Part shown: positions 14,245 to 22,043 of the stretch, piece after piece
Numbering within the stretch: position 1 is the first letter of the stretch
How the letters are laid out: every line of letters starts with the position of its first letter
DNA from: Gammaproteobacteria bacterium
Lineage (GTDB): Bacteria; Pseudomonadota; Gammaproteobacteria; GRL18
DNA length: 35,127 nt
Assembly: GCA_016744395.1 (NCBI GenBank)
Contig: JADGEK010000042.1
Coordinates: 1 to 35,127 of the forward strand
Direction: 5' to 3'
Made by a program: the position numbers and the translations under genes
The notes under the pieces: model-generated
The model's input: the letters and a program-made list of their open reading frames with translations, nothing else
Database searches by the model: none
What the model was told of the DNA's origin: nothing

Positions 14245-16401
14245 TTATAAGAGCGGCTTGATCTTTTCATCATTCATCATATCATGGGCTATCTGCCAAC
14301 CAAGCTCTCTATAAGCTTCTAGCTGCACTTCATCGAAAAATTGATCTGCAGTTGTCTGATCTGGAAAAGTCGGATTAACACGTTTATACCCATGAATATC
14401 GGCGCCGACGTTCTTAGTCAATGTGGTTTTAATATAAATTAGCCAGGCTGGTTCGGCCTCAGCTTCGTCATCATTATAGTGGACTCTTGAAAGCAGAAAA
14501 CTTTGATCAGCCACTGGATAATCCATTTCCTGTTGACCAGGAGTTGTTTCAGGTGTCAGTTTTTTGAGATCATTCCTACTGATATCTACTGTCACACCAA
14601 AGTCAACACGGGCCTTTTCGATAGCATTCGCCAAATCACCAAATTCATAATTCTTATCAGCACCTGCATCACAAACAATAATTAAACGTGCTTTGCGTCG
14701 AAACAGTTCATACAAGGCCAGATTTTCGAAATGCCCTCCATCGGATAGTTGCACAAATTCAGCAGTTTCATTCATTTTATTACGACGCAGCATTTCCCAG
14801 AAACCAGGGATCAGGTAGCTGGGTATTTTACCTTGTTCACTCTGACTTCCAGGATCAGGATTGCTGGTCCAGTAACCCAGTCGTAAATTAAAAATGGACA
14901 TCAACACCGAGACAATCACATTAGTGGTCAGACCACGGCCAGCAACGCCTGCATCGGGATTGGCTGCCGCACCAGAAACTGCTACTGCTGTGGGTAAAGT
15001 AATATGACCATCACAAAACTCTTCGGTTTTCCTCCAGCCAGTCGCATTACTGCCAGAGTATTGAGAGCTAAGAATGAAATTATCACCTCCCCTTCCTCGG
15101 AATTTCGCTATTTCGGATTCAACCAGAATAATATTAGTGTTTATCAAATGATATGGAACAGGGTTTTCTTTATTCAGTTTAATTTCATGCATCGGCACGC
15201 TGTTTGCCACTTCCGCCTCGAACGCCTTCTTTCCATGGATTACTTTTTCAACGTCCGGCATAAAAGTTTCCATTAACCGATCACGATAATAGCGATGAAT
15301 TGAAATATTGTTAATAGGCAACACATAAGCCAGCAAGATTACAAATAATGCCGCTAATCCCGTTGAATAAAGATAAGTGTAATCTTCGGTCGCTATCATC
15401 TGAGCAACACCATAATCAGCTAAAACAAGCATACCGAAGATCATTAAAGCAGCTGCCAGAATCAACTGTAAAGAATAAGGGATCAGCGATAAATATTTTC
15501 TCCATGAGGACTGTTTGCCTATTGCTCCAAACAGTGCTCCTATCAGGGCCGAACCACTGCCAACCTGTAAAGCAGAAGCAGAATCATACTCACTTAAACT
15601 CACCTGAACCCAGTGAATCGAGGCAAACAGATAACATAACAACGCTATAATTAAGGGCCAGGGAAGTATTGTTTCAAACAGCCGTCGTAATTGATAACCG
15701 CGTTTACTGTTAGAGGTGTGTTTTAAGCGGGCAAGGACTATCATGTATAAGAAATGTAATCCGAGGTAACCCAGTAGAATGGATACGCCGGCAATACCCC
15801 AGAAAAATTCAGCTTCGGGTTTCTTTGGTATAAATATTCCACTTGCGTAAAACAACGCAAAGATAAAACTGGCAATGGCCATCAATGTTACAAACCCCAT
15901 TACAATACTGCGTAATACAATCGATACTAAGGATAAGACTGATATACCATGACCAGGTGTCAGATATTTACCATTCTGACGTAAATGACGCAATAATGAA
16001 GCCTGATTACGATTCGCCTGCGGATCAATAGCATTAAAGTTGCGGCCTTCGGTTCCATAAGGAAAATCACCAGGGCCAACACCGAAACTTTTACTTTGAG
16101 AATCCTTTTCTTTCCACAAATCACTCCACAACCAGGATAGGGCTCCGCCAATATATCCTCCACCTGATACTGTAGACAGGTAATCGAACTTTTTCAGTTT
16201 ATCTTTCGCTGCCAAACCCTGCACAACACCTAGACAAAAACTGGCTGAACGAATTCCTCCACCAGAAAGTGCCACAGCCTTAATATTTGTTCGGTCAAAA
16301 TCTGGCCTGTTTTGCTGTAGATAATCCCACTCTTTCTCAATTAAATCTTCAGCACCCGCATAATCAGCCCCTGACTTATAACCGATATAATTTTCACTCA
16401 T
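14245..16401 (-). CDS. Large membrane-embedded patatin-like phospholipase
   Basis: A 718-residue protein with a patatin catalytic domain interrupted by membrane segments. The oxyanion loop is SGGGIR (residues 46-51), and the nucleophile is Ser79 in STVSGGGYIGG; the position before it is Val-Ser with Thr where classical patatins have Gly, as in long TM patatins. The catalytic Asp is Asp554 in SDGGHFENL. Between the halves (about residues 155-365) are six or so hydrophobic segments. It probably deacylates lipids at the inner membrane. The ATG is preceded by AGGAGA. A 12-bp-arm palindrome lies about 175 bp upstream of its start. Sel1 and RDD genes follow on the same strand. Confidence 0.88.
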   Translation of the reverse strand: MSENYIGYKSGADYAGAEDLIEKEWDYLQQNRPDFDRTNIKAVALSGGGIRSASFCLGVVQGLAAKDKLKKFDYLSTVSGGGYIGGALSWLWSDLWKEKDSQSKSFGVGPGDFPYGTEGRNFNAIDPQANRNQASLLRHLRQNGKYLTPGHGISVLSLVSIVLRSIVMGFVTLMAIASFIFALFYASGIFIPKKPEAEFFWGIAGVSILLGYLGLHFLYMIVLARLKHTSNSKRGYQLRRLFETILPWPLIIALLCYLFASIHWVQVSLSEYDSASALQVGSGSALIGALFGAIGKQSSWRKYLSLIPYSLQLILAAALMIFGMLVLADYGVAQMIATEDYTYLYSTGLAALFVILLAYVLPINNISIHRYYRDRLMETFMPDVEKVIHGKKAFEAEVANSVPMHEIKLNKENPVPYHLINTNIILVESEIAKFRGRGGDNFILSSQYSGSNATGWRKTEEFCDGHITLPTAVAVSGAAANPDAGVAGRGLTTNVIVSVLMSIFNLRLGYWTSNPDPGSQSEQGKIPSYLIPGFWEMLRRNKMNETAEFVQLSDGGHFENLALYELFRRKARLIIVCDAGADKNYEFGDLANAIEKARVDFGVTVDISRNDLKKLTPETTPGQQEMDYPVADQSFLLSRVHYNDDEAEAEPAWLIYIKTTLTKNVGADIHGYKRVNPTFPDQTTADQFFDEVQLEAYRELGWQIAHDMMNDEKIKPLL

Positions 16402-16939
16402 TATTATCTCTCCTGAATTCCTTTTTACTATAAATGGTAGGTCAACTTAAATTCAATAACCTCTAAATAAGTTCAGCTCACAGTTATTAATATCTTGTTT
16501 TTAAATAATAAATAGATTTGACGATCATTGCATGAACTATAAATAAAATACTTTGATAATATAATTAAGAATTCTGTATACATTCACTTGAATGTATACA
16601 ATTTATCTAGAGATAACTACAGAAATGGAGACAGGATTTTCCTTTATTGACAAAATTAAGGAAATAGTCATGCAGGTACAAAGAAGGATTCCTAGCAAGA
16701 TTTTGAGTCCATACAACTTCTAACCTAGTCTTAAATTAAGAATAACGCACAGTGTAAAGAAATGTCAAAAAAATTTAACTTGTAGGAATAGTATTACTTT
16801 TCTTCAGGATCTACTTCAGGGCACCCATTAATTGAAGTAACAAACCAATCCATTTGATGGGTATCTTGTTACTACCCTCAGTGTTAATTATATTGTCAGG
16901 GGATATCATGATGTACGAGGTAATAATTAACAAATTGTT
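16402..16939. other. Intergenic stretch, 538 bp, with palindrome and possible pseudoknot
   Basis: No convincing gene. It holds the 26-bp palindrome at 16575-16600. It also holds two interleaved complementary pairs: ACCCAT (16823-16828) with ATGGGT (16857-16862), and AGTAACAA (16836-16843) with TTGTTACT (16866-16873). Their order is that of an H-type pseudoknot. The stretch separates the 64-aa ORF from the patatin gene and should include the patatin promoter, which I could not pin down. Confidence 0.5.
16575..16600. promoter_or_regulatory. Perfect 26-bp palindrome, candidate operator
   Basis: TGTATACATTCA (16575-16586) and TGAATGTATACA (16589-16600) are perfect 12-bp inverted arms around CT. 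The TGTATACA-type half sites resemble dimeric repressor operators, including some GntR-type sites. It lies about 175 bp upstream of the patatin gene start, in a gene-free stretch. No regulator gene is adjacent. Confidence 0.6.
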
Positions 16940-17134
16940 TTAACTTCCCAATTCTTTGTGCATCCTGATATTCCATTGTTTCAAAACGACCATGGTAGTC
17001 GGTACGCAGTTTTTTTGAGTGTGCATTTCTCCATACGTTTTGAAAAAATACTGCCCTTTTTCACATATGAGGTAGTTGCCATGATATAGCGACCACCAAC
17101 TCTTTTGACCCAATTTCTCCAGGAGATTACCCAA
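16940..17134 (-). CDS. Small protein of unknown function with TTG start
   Basis: A 64-residue frame starting at TTG 17134, with GGAGG 7 bases upstream; no in-frame ATG precedes it because a TAA closes the frame shortly before. The sequence is protein-like: GQKSWWSLYHGNYLICEKGQ (about residues 9-28), then FFKTYGEMHTQKNCVPTTMVV, with two cysteines and no TM. It begins 28 bases after the stop of the exported 141-aa protein, suggesting one transcript. No family recognised. An overlapping minus-strand frame (16981-17211) has ATGs but a less protein-like sequence and is treated as a shadow. Confidence 0.45.
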   Translation of the reverse strand: MGNLLEKLGQKSWWSLYHGNYLICEKGQYFFKTYGEMHTQKNCVPTTMVVLKQWNIRMHKELGS

Positions 17135-17162
17135 GAAATCCCCTCCATACTTTTAAGTGAAT

Positions 17163-17588
17163 TTAATCGCAACTCTTGATAGTCATTCCACCTGCTGATA
17201 CGTATGAGCAACCATTGGGATCAATAAGCGCACTACCAGTCCCTGTGTCATTACTGATATAGGGTCGACTGGAACCACTATTTTGCTGAGCAGGTTTTTG
17301 CAACTGAGATCCAGCCATACCGCGCGGATCATTTTCGCCGTAGATGGAACCCAGGACTTCATCATTGCCCTCATAACCCCAACCACCCGTATTGGCATCT
17401 AGCCAGAAAAATCCGTTGGGAACCTCATAACCCAGAGCCTGATCTAATTCCAGTATTTGCGCATCACTCAGATGATTTCCATTAATGTGGATGTGGCGGA
17501 AATCCTGGTAACCCAGTTCTGCCTGAGCACTCCATGAAAACAGCCCTAACAGAACAATAAATGATAATTTTATAATTAATTTTTTCAT
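17163..17588 (-). CDS. Small exported protein of unknown function
   Basis: A 141-residue protein with a clear signal peptide (residues 1-23, LGLFSWSAQA). The mature part has HIHINGNHLSDAQILELDQ, then a motif VPNGFFWLDANTGGWGYEG (about 55-73) that recurs in uncharacterised exported proteins, and a Ser/Gly/Asn-rich C-terminus with two Cys (GCSYVSAGG..IKSCD). The two late cysteines could form a disulfide. The HIH segment is His-rich but too short to call a metal site. Followed by the TTG-start 64-aa ORF on the same strand. Function unknown. Confidence 0.75.
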   Translation of the reverse strand: MKKLIIKLSFIVLLGLFSWSAQAELGYQDFRHIHINGNHLSDAQILELDQALGYEVPNGFFWLDANTGGWGYEGNDEVLGSIYGENDPRGMAGSQLQKPAQQNSGSSRPYISNDTGTGSALIDPNGCSYVSAGGMTIKSCD

Positions 17589-17749
17589 TGGTTTTACTCT
17601 CTATTTGATTGCTTAATAATTCTTGTGCATAACGATAATTTCAGTGTGCACTGTGACCTGGGAAAGATTTTGTAAAAAAAGCACTCCCATGAAACTCATT
17701 CGGTGTATTTTTAACAATCGTTACATCCCTGAACCATTGTAAAATTTTG

Positions 17750-18283
17750 TTAAGCCTCACTGTTTAATGTGTTTAGAGTATTGCTTGTTTTAATTTCTGA
17801 TGCTTTGAAAATTATAAATGCAAATATAATAATTACAACTTCAAATAAAAATGTCCAATGAAAAATAAAGTTTAATACCCACCAATTATATTGTGGCAAT
17901 ACTGAAAAAAAAGAGAAATATTGAGTATTTATTGGGTAACTCCACATAATACCACCGGCAACAGTATCTAAAATAATATGCAACATGACATCAATAAAAA
18001 TAAATGTTGTTATAAATAACATGTGTTTATTCTTTTTTAGAATAAACACACTGGCAAAAAAAGTATAAAGGAAAACCCAATATATAGGGATATGCGTCCA
18101 ATATGAGTGATGTTGATGTTGGTGGCCATCTATCAGATAAAAATATAATAAGTCTAAATCAGGTAAAATACTCCCTATTAATCCAAAAGTAAGAAAAAGT
18201 CTCCAAGATATCTTTTTTCTTTTAGATTTACTTTCAAAATATTTTGAAAGCAAATATCCTGCTGGTAAATGTGCTACAAACAT
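17750..18283 (-). CDS. YdjM/DUF457-like inner membrane metal-dependent hydrolase
   Basis: A 177-residue integral membrane protein. The N-terminus MFVAHLPAGYLLSKY and the His/Asp cluster LPDLDLLYFYLIDGHQHQHH followed by SYWTHIPIYW (about residues 40-70) match the YdjM/DUF457 (LexA-regulated membrane hydrolase-like) family, with a later DVMLHIILDT site (about 99-108). Five or so TM segments follow this pattern. The histidines and aspartates likely bind a metal in or near the membrane; substrate is unknown. An 8-bp inverted repeat sits directly before the ATG with the Shine-Dalgarno GGAG in its loop. Confidence 0.82.
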   Translation of the reverse strand: MFVAHLPAGYLLSKYFESKSKRKKISWRLFLTFGLIGSILPDLDLLYFYLIDGHQHQHHSYWTHIPIYWVFLYTFFASVFILKKNKHMLFITTFIFIDVMLHIILDTVAGGIMWSYPINTQYFSFFSVLPQYNWWVLNFIFHWTFLFEVVIIIFAFIIFKASEIKTSNTLNTLNSEA

Positions 18284-18309
18284 AATGGTTTACTCCATAT
18301 AAAACCATT
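18284..18309 (-). promoter_or_regulatory. Start-adjacent hairpin with Shine-Dalgarno in loop
   Basis: AATGGTTT and AAACCATT are perfect 8-bp arms (18284-18291 and 18302-18309) immediately before the ATG of the YdjM-like gene. On the mRNA the 10-base loop contains GGAG. This could tune translation initiation; no ligand or thermosensor evidence beyond the fold. Confidence 0.4.
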
Positions 18310-18347
18310 ATTAAATCAGCTCATTCTGTCAATTTAGTAAGTGAATT

Positions 18348-18452
18348 ATGACAAATTATGAACACTCTATTATTCTTTTCCATCAACACGCACTGGTTGG
18401 AATATTGTTATTATTCTACTTAAACATATTTTTAGGATTCTTATATCAATGA
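18348..18452 (+). CDS. Possible 34-aa single-TM peptide
   Basis: An ATG at 18348, with AAGTGA just upstream, opens 34 codons: a polar head (MTNYEHSIILFHQH) and a hydrophobic helix (ALVGILLLFYLNIFLGFLY). It is divergent from the YdjM-like gene, in an otherwise empty gap. Small size makes it uncertain; AT-rich DNA often yields hydrophobic frames by chance. Confidence 0.22.
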   Translation: MTNYEHSIILFHQHALVGILLLFYLNIFLGFLYQ

Positions 18453-18556
18453 CTTACTGTTACCACAAGATTTTGTGATATATAGCATTTCATTATATTT
18501 TTCTTCAGGAAATGTAAAAGTTGTCTTGTTTTTATTTCTTTTTATTGCAAATTTTT

Positions 18557-19033
18557 TTAGCGCTTAGCTTCGAAATAGCCCTCTAACAGCGCTTTCCATT
18601 CTGCAATAAAAGCCTCGTAGTTTATCAATGAAAAGCCAGCAATAAAATCGTTACCTGTGTCTGATAAACCGATGTATTCATAGGTTACTTGTACCTTCGT
18701 AATTGACTCATTCAGTTCGAAGCATTGAACTTCTATAACTCCAAGTTTTTCGCCTGGCTCAACTTTGTAAAACTGAACAAAGTATTCTTCTGAACTGTAC
18801 CGTTTAACCACCCATATTGCATCAGACGATGCGTGATCATGGCATTTGGTAACGAAAACATAATCTTCATGAAGATCAGTAGTACCCATAATATTTTCAT
18901 AATTCCAGCCAGGAACCCACAGTTTTTCACCCTCAGCACTGAATAGTGGGAAAAGTTCTTTGATTCGTTCCTGAATCTCAAATGAAGCTGTGTGTTTTAT
19001 TGTACTCATTGTAAATGATGCTTGTTCTGTCAC
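18557..19033 (-). CDS. SRPBCC/START-like domain protein
   Basis: A 158-residue soluble protein with the helix-grip pattern of SRPBCC (Bet v1/START-like) proteins: an N-terminal strand (HTASFEIQERIKELFPLF), WVPGWNYE (about residues 39-46), strands DYVFVTKCHD and DAIWVVKRY, FVQFYKVEPGEKLGVIEV, TKVQVTYEYIGLS, and a long C-terminal helix (FIAEWKALLEGYFEAKR). The cavity would bind a small hydrophobic ligand. The start is GTG at 19033; an alternative ATG at 19009 gives eight fewer residues, and neither has a strong Shine-Dalgarno sequence. No enzymatic residues assignable and no operon partner seen. Confidence 0.72.
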   Translation of the reverse strand: MTEQASFTMSTIKHTASFEIQERIKELFPLFSAEGEKLWVPGWNYENIMGTTDLHEDYVFVTKCHDHASSDAIWVVKRYSSEEYFVQFYKVEPGEKLGVIEVQCFELNESITKVQVTYEYIGLSDTGNDFIAGFSLINYEAFIAEWKALLEGYFEAKR

Positions 19034-19141
19034 TAACGTCCAATTAATTTTTCAAAGTAGCTTCCAGAGACATAATTGAAAAAGGAAACCCTCTCGTAAA
19101 ACTTCAAAATCTGATTAGTCGCTAAGTCACCATGATATAAT

Positions 19142-19507
19142 TCAATTGCTTGTTAGCAGACTCTCAAGTAGAAAATCGCCTTTTTTTCCAATCATGCGAT
19201 CTCCATTTTTATTTGTGATTGAATAATCAAAAAGAATAACTTTATTCTCTTCTCTATAATAAAATGCTTTTGCTGCATCTCCAAACATGGTTATATTTTT
19301 TGATTTATCAAATTGTTTAAATTTAACTGGATTACCATAAGCTTCAGATTTTATGGTAATACCATTTTTCTTATACTCTATTACTTTGTCAGCTTTTAAT
19401 TCAAATTCATCTGTTGTTATAACAACATTTTTTTTATAAGTATTAATTCCTTTTTTGAAGTCAATTACTGATTCTCTTGAATTAAAAATAAAACTAAAAT
19501 AGCACAC
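19142..19507 (-). CDS. LptA/OstA-like domain protein, short, orphan
   Basis: A 121-residue protein matching the LptA/OstA periplasmic beta-jellyroll used to shuttle LPS: YKKNVVITTDEFELKADKVIEY (about residues 24-45), EAYGNPVKFKQ (55-65, the conserved AxGNPxxF turn), and NITMFGDAAKAFYYREENKVI (70-90). LptA usually has about 180 residues after an obvious signal; here only a weak hydrophobic start exists (GTG at 19507, with the frame open back to a TAA at 19526), so the 5' end may be damaged. It is not next to lptB, lptC or kdsC. It may be a decayed or specialised paralogue. Confidence 0.6.
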   Translation of the reverse strand: MCYFSFIFNSRESVIDFKKGINTYKKNVVITTDEFELKADKVIEYKKNGITIKSEAYGNPVKFKQFDKSKNITMFGDAAKAFYYREENKVILFDYSITNKNGDRMIGKKGDFLLESLLTSN

Positions 19508-19687
19508 AGTAAAAACCAGAAATCTTTACATTAAGATATTACCGCTTTGGAGAATTTAACTCAAAAGATAAATTATTATTAATGGCTGGTTTAATAGTAA
19601 TTCCTGATAAATGCTATTAGTAAAACAATCTGCTTTTATATGCTACAGTATTCTCAAGTAATACCTGCATTATTTTAAGAGCAGAGT

Positions 19688-19894
19688 ATGTCTACATTAA
19701 TAAAAATTGATACTGATACCCAGCAGCATATTCAGATCATTGCTGATAAAAAGCATCATTCCCCATACGGGATTATGCTTGAGGCTATTTGAGGTTACAT
19801 TAAACGAGATGAATTGAAGGAGCAATTTGCACAGGAAGCACTTGCTTCCTGGTAACAGTTACTGAACAGGCAGGAGCACTGTCGTCAATTTTAA
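19688..19894 (+). pseudogene. Broken ribbon-helix-helix (CopG/ParD-like) antitoxin
   Basis: From ATG 19688 the frame reads STLIKIDTDTQQHIQIIADK, HSPYGIMLEAI, then TGA (19790-19792), GYIKRDELKEQFAQEALASW, and TAA (19853-19855). This is the order of CopG/ParD-type antitoxins (KID strand, AxxxxxSPxxIMxEAI helix, Q/GYIxRxE, QEALASW). Two in-frame nonsense codons and no toxin gene beside it mark it as dead. It sits downstream of the P-type ATPase gene, convergent with it. Confidence 0.7.
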
Positions 19895-19991
19895 ACACTT
19901 AAAAATACATTGGCATTCAAAAGGAAATTGAATATTGATGATAAGTCACGTCAGATGCGTAGACTGTTTCTGCTTCTGGCTTCGAGCCGAT

Positions 19992-22043
19992 TCATTTCTC
20001 AGGTAATTTTTTCTTTGCCTTAAGTGCGGGAAATATTCCATTAAGAACACCACCTGCCAGGCCAATGCTGTAAATACCCAGAGCGCCATAAACGCCAAGG
20101 TGAAAGAAATAGGCGCCACCAATATTAATCATATTTGGAATGATGTCCCAGAGCAGGCTTTTCTTATAATTACTTTCCAGGCTTTCAGACAGTTCAAAGA
20201 GTTTGGGGAATTGTTGCAGGTTATCATCCATTAATACGATCTGTGCGGTATCGGCGGCAATTGAAGACGCGCTGTTCAATGAAATGGAAACATCTGCTTG
20301 TTTCAATGCGATGGTGTCATTGATGCCATCACCAACAAAACAAACCGATTTCCCCTGCTGCTGTAATTGCTTGACGATATCCGCCTTGTCTTGCGGCATG
20401 GTTTCAGCAAAATAGTGGTCAATACCTAATTCACTGGCCAGGGCTTGAGTGGGGTTTTCATGGTCTCCCGAAATGATAGCCAGTGACAAACCACGGAGTT
20501 TTAACTGTTTGATAATATCCTTTGCTTCTGGACGAATAGTGGGGTGGAGTTCAATGATCCCGGCCAGTTGCTGGTCTACTGCAATATAAACTAATGAATA
20601 GCCCTGTTGATTGGCATCATCTTGCAGAATATTATAATCACTTGAAACCGATATATTTTCCAATGCCATAAATCGGCCGCTGCCGACCCGAATGGTCTGG
20701 TTGTTGACGGTCACTTTTATTCCATAACCTATTTCATACTGAGTATCATCAATAATGGGCAGTGTTAATAGCTGTTCTTCAACCGCTTTTAAAATGGCTT
20801 TGGCAATCGGGTGCTTTTGTTTATATTCAGCTGTGGCAGCATAGATGAGCACCTCTTCTTCAGTGAAAGAGTGATTGGCGTAAATTTTTCCTATATGGGG
20901 GATCTCTTGAGTGAGTGTTCCTGTTTTATCAAAAACAATCGTGTCGATGTTCTTCAAGTGCTCCAAAGCACGTCCATCTTTAATCAGTAGCCTATGCTGT
21001 GTTGCATTGGACAGGTGACTTAATACGTTAAGGTTGCCTGTGATATTAAGATGATCAATCAACGCTGAATCCAGTACCACTAAAGCACTGGTATAACCAG
21101 CAACAGGTAGTGCAAGTGCACCTAAAAAGAGCGAAGGGAACGCCAGCTGGTCTGATAGTTTTTCAACGCGTAGCTCCACAGAAGCAGTATAATCGGTGGT
21201 ATCGTTTAAGAGTAACTGAATTTGAGAAGCAACAGTTTCATCACCTGCTTTTTCAACTTTTACCCAGATTTTTCCAGTGAGCATCAGGGTGAATGCAAAA
21301 ACAGATTCGCCTGTTTCTTTTTCTGAGGGCTGAGCCTCCCCTGTCATGGCTCGTTGATCAATACTGGCAAAGCCCTTGATGATTGTGCCATCAACAGGAA
21401 TGGTTTCACCTCCCTGAATCACTGCAATATCACCCACCTGTAAATCTTCAAAATTTATTTCTATTTCAATACCATCCTTTACTATCCAAACGGTACTCAT
21501 ACACTCCTGAAAGATATGCGTTAACTGATTATGTGAGCTGTTTTTAGCCTTGGCCATCACCTTGAGGCCCATATAATAGAGCCAATAACCAAAGGCTGCG
21601 ACAGGAAGATAGCCTGAGCCTATTAGCAAGGGCAGGGTCACCAGGTTAACCATATCAACTTTGAGTTTACGCTGATGAACAATACCATGATAAGAACGCT
21701 GCACCATAGGAATGGTCAGATAAGCGAGAGTGGCGATACTAATCAGTGAAAAGGGTGGCAGCCAGATGCCAACAAGAGTCGTGCCCATGGCAATACTGGA
21801 GAGTGTTAAATGCCCGTCAATCCATTCTTCAACACTCGCTATATCCGTATCCTGAAGTGCTTCCTTATCAGGAATCAGCTCCTTCTTGCTCACCTTCTTA
21901 TCAGATAAAGAGTTATCAAGTGTAGGAAGTGAGATGATATATTTTTTGTAATTGACTTTTTTTGGATATTTTTTATGCACAAGTGCAGAGGCAAGAAAGC
22001 TGCTCCCCATACCACTTATCAACAATATTCCATTGACTAGCAT
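19992..22043 (-). CDS. P-type ATPase, P1B-like but lacking the CPC motif
   Basis: A 683-residue P-type ATPase. Visible are the actuator loop TGEA (residues 234-237), phosphorylation motif DKTGTLT (Asp372), nucleotide-domain HP (411-412), GDHENP-like hinge and GDGIND (571-576). Overall shape is P1B: no N-terminal HMA domain, an odd Lys-rich linker (about 24-65), membrane pairs before TGEA and two at the end. The membrane helix before DKTG, where P1B pumps have CPC, reads VVLDSALIDHLNITG (322-336) with neither Cys nor the usual Pro, so classical Cu/Zn/Cd transport is unlikely. Its ATG overlaps the stop of the upstream carboxynorspermidine dehydrogenase by 7 bases. A polyamine or other organic cation substrate is inferred from this coupling only. 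Confidence 0.85.
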   Translation of the reverse strand: MLVNGILLISGMGSSFLASALVHKKYPKKVNYKKYIISLPTLDNSLSDKKVSKKELIPDKEALQDTDIASVEEWIDGHLTLSSIAMGTTLVGIWLPPFSLISIATLAYLTIPMVQRSYHGIVHQRKLKVDMVNLVTLPLLIGSGYLPVAAFGYWLYYMGLKVMAKAKNSSHNQLTHIFQECMSTVWIVKDGIEIEINFEDLQVGDIAVIQGGETIPVDGTIIKGFASIDQRAMTGEAQPSEKETGESVFAFTLMLTGKIWVKVEKAGDETVASQIQLLLNDTTDYTASVELRVEKLSDQLAFPSLFLGALALPVAGYTSALVVLDSALIDHLNITGNLNVLSHLSNATQHRLLIKDGRALEHLKNIDTIVFDKTGTLTQEIPHIGKIYANHSFTEEEVLIYAATAEYKQKHPIAKAILKAVEEQLLTLPIIDDTQYEIGYGIKVTVNNQTIRVGSGRFMALENISVSSDYNILQDDANQQGYSLVYIAVDQQLAGIIELHPTIRPEAKDIIKQLKLRGLSLAIISGDHENPTQALASELGIDHYFAETMPQDKADIVKQLQQQGKSVCFVGDGINDTIALKQADVSISLNSASSIAADTAQIVLMDDNLQQFPKLFELSESLESNYKKSLLWDIIPNMINIGGAYFFHLGVYGALGIYSIGLAGGVLNGIFPALKAKKKLPEK

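Noticed and set aside
16981-17211. 76-codon minus-strand frame with ATG starts
   Set aside because: It overlaps the end of the exported protein and the TTG-start ORF; the TTG frame has a Shine-Dalgarno sequence and more protein-like composition.
19992-22043. Calling the P-type ATPase a copper or zinc exporter
   Set aside because: There is no CPC, SPC or HMA motif and no metal genes in its operon; the metal label would rest only on family name.
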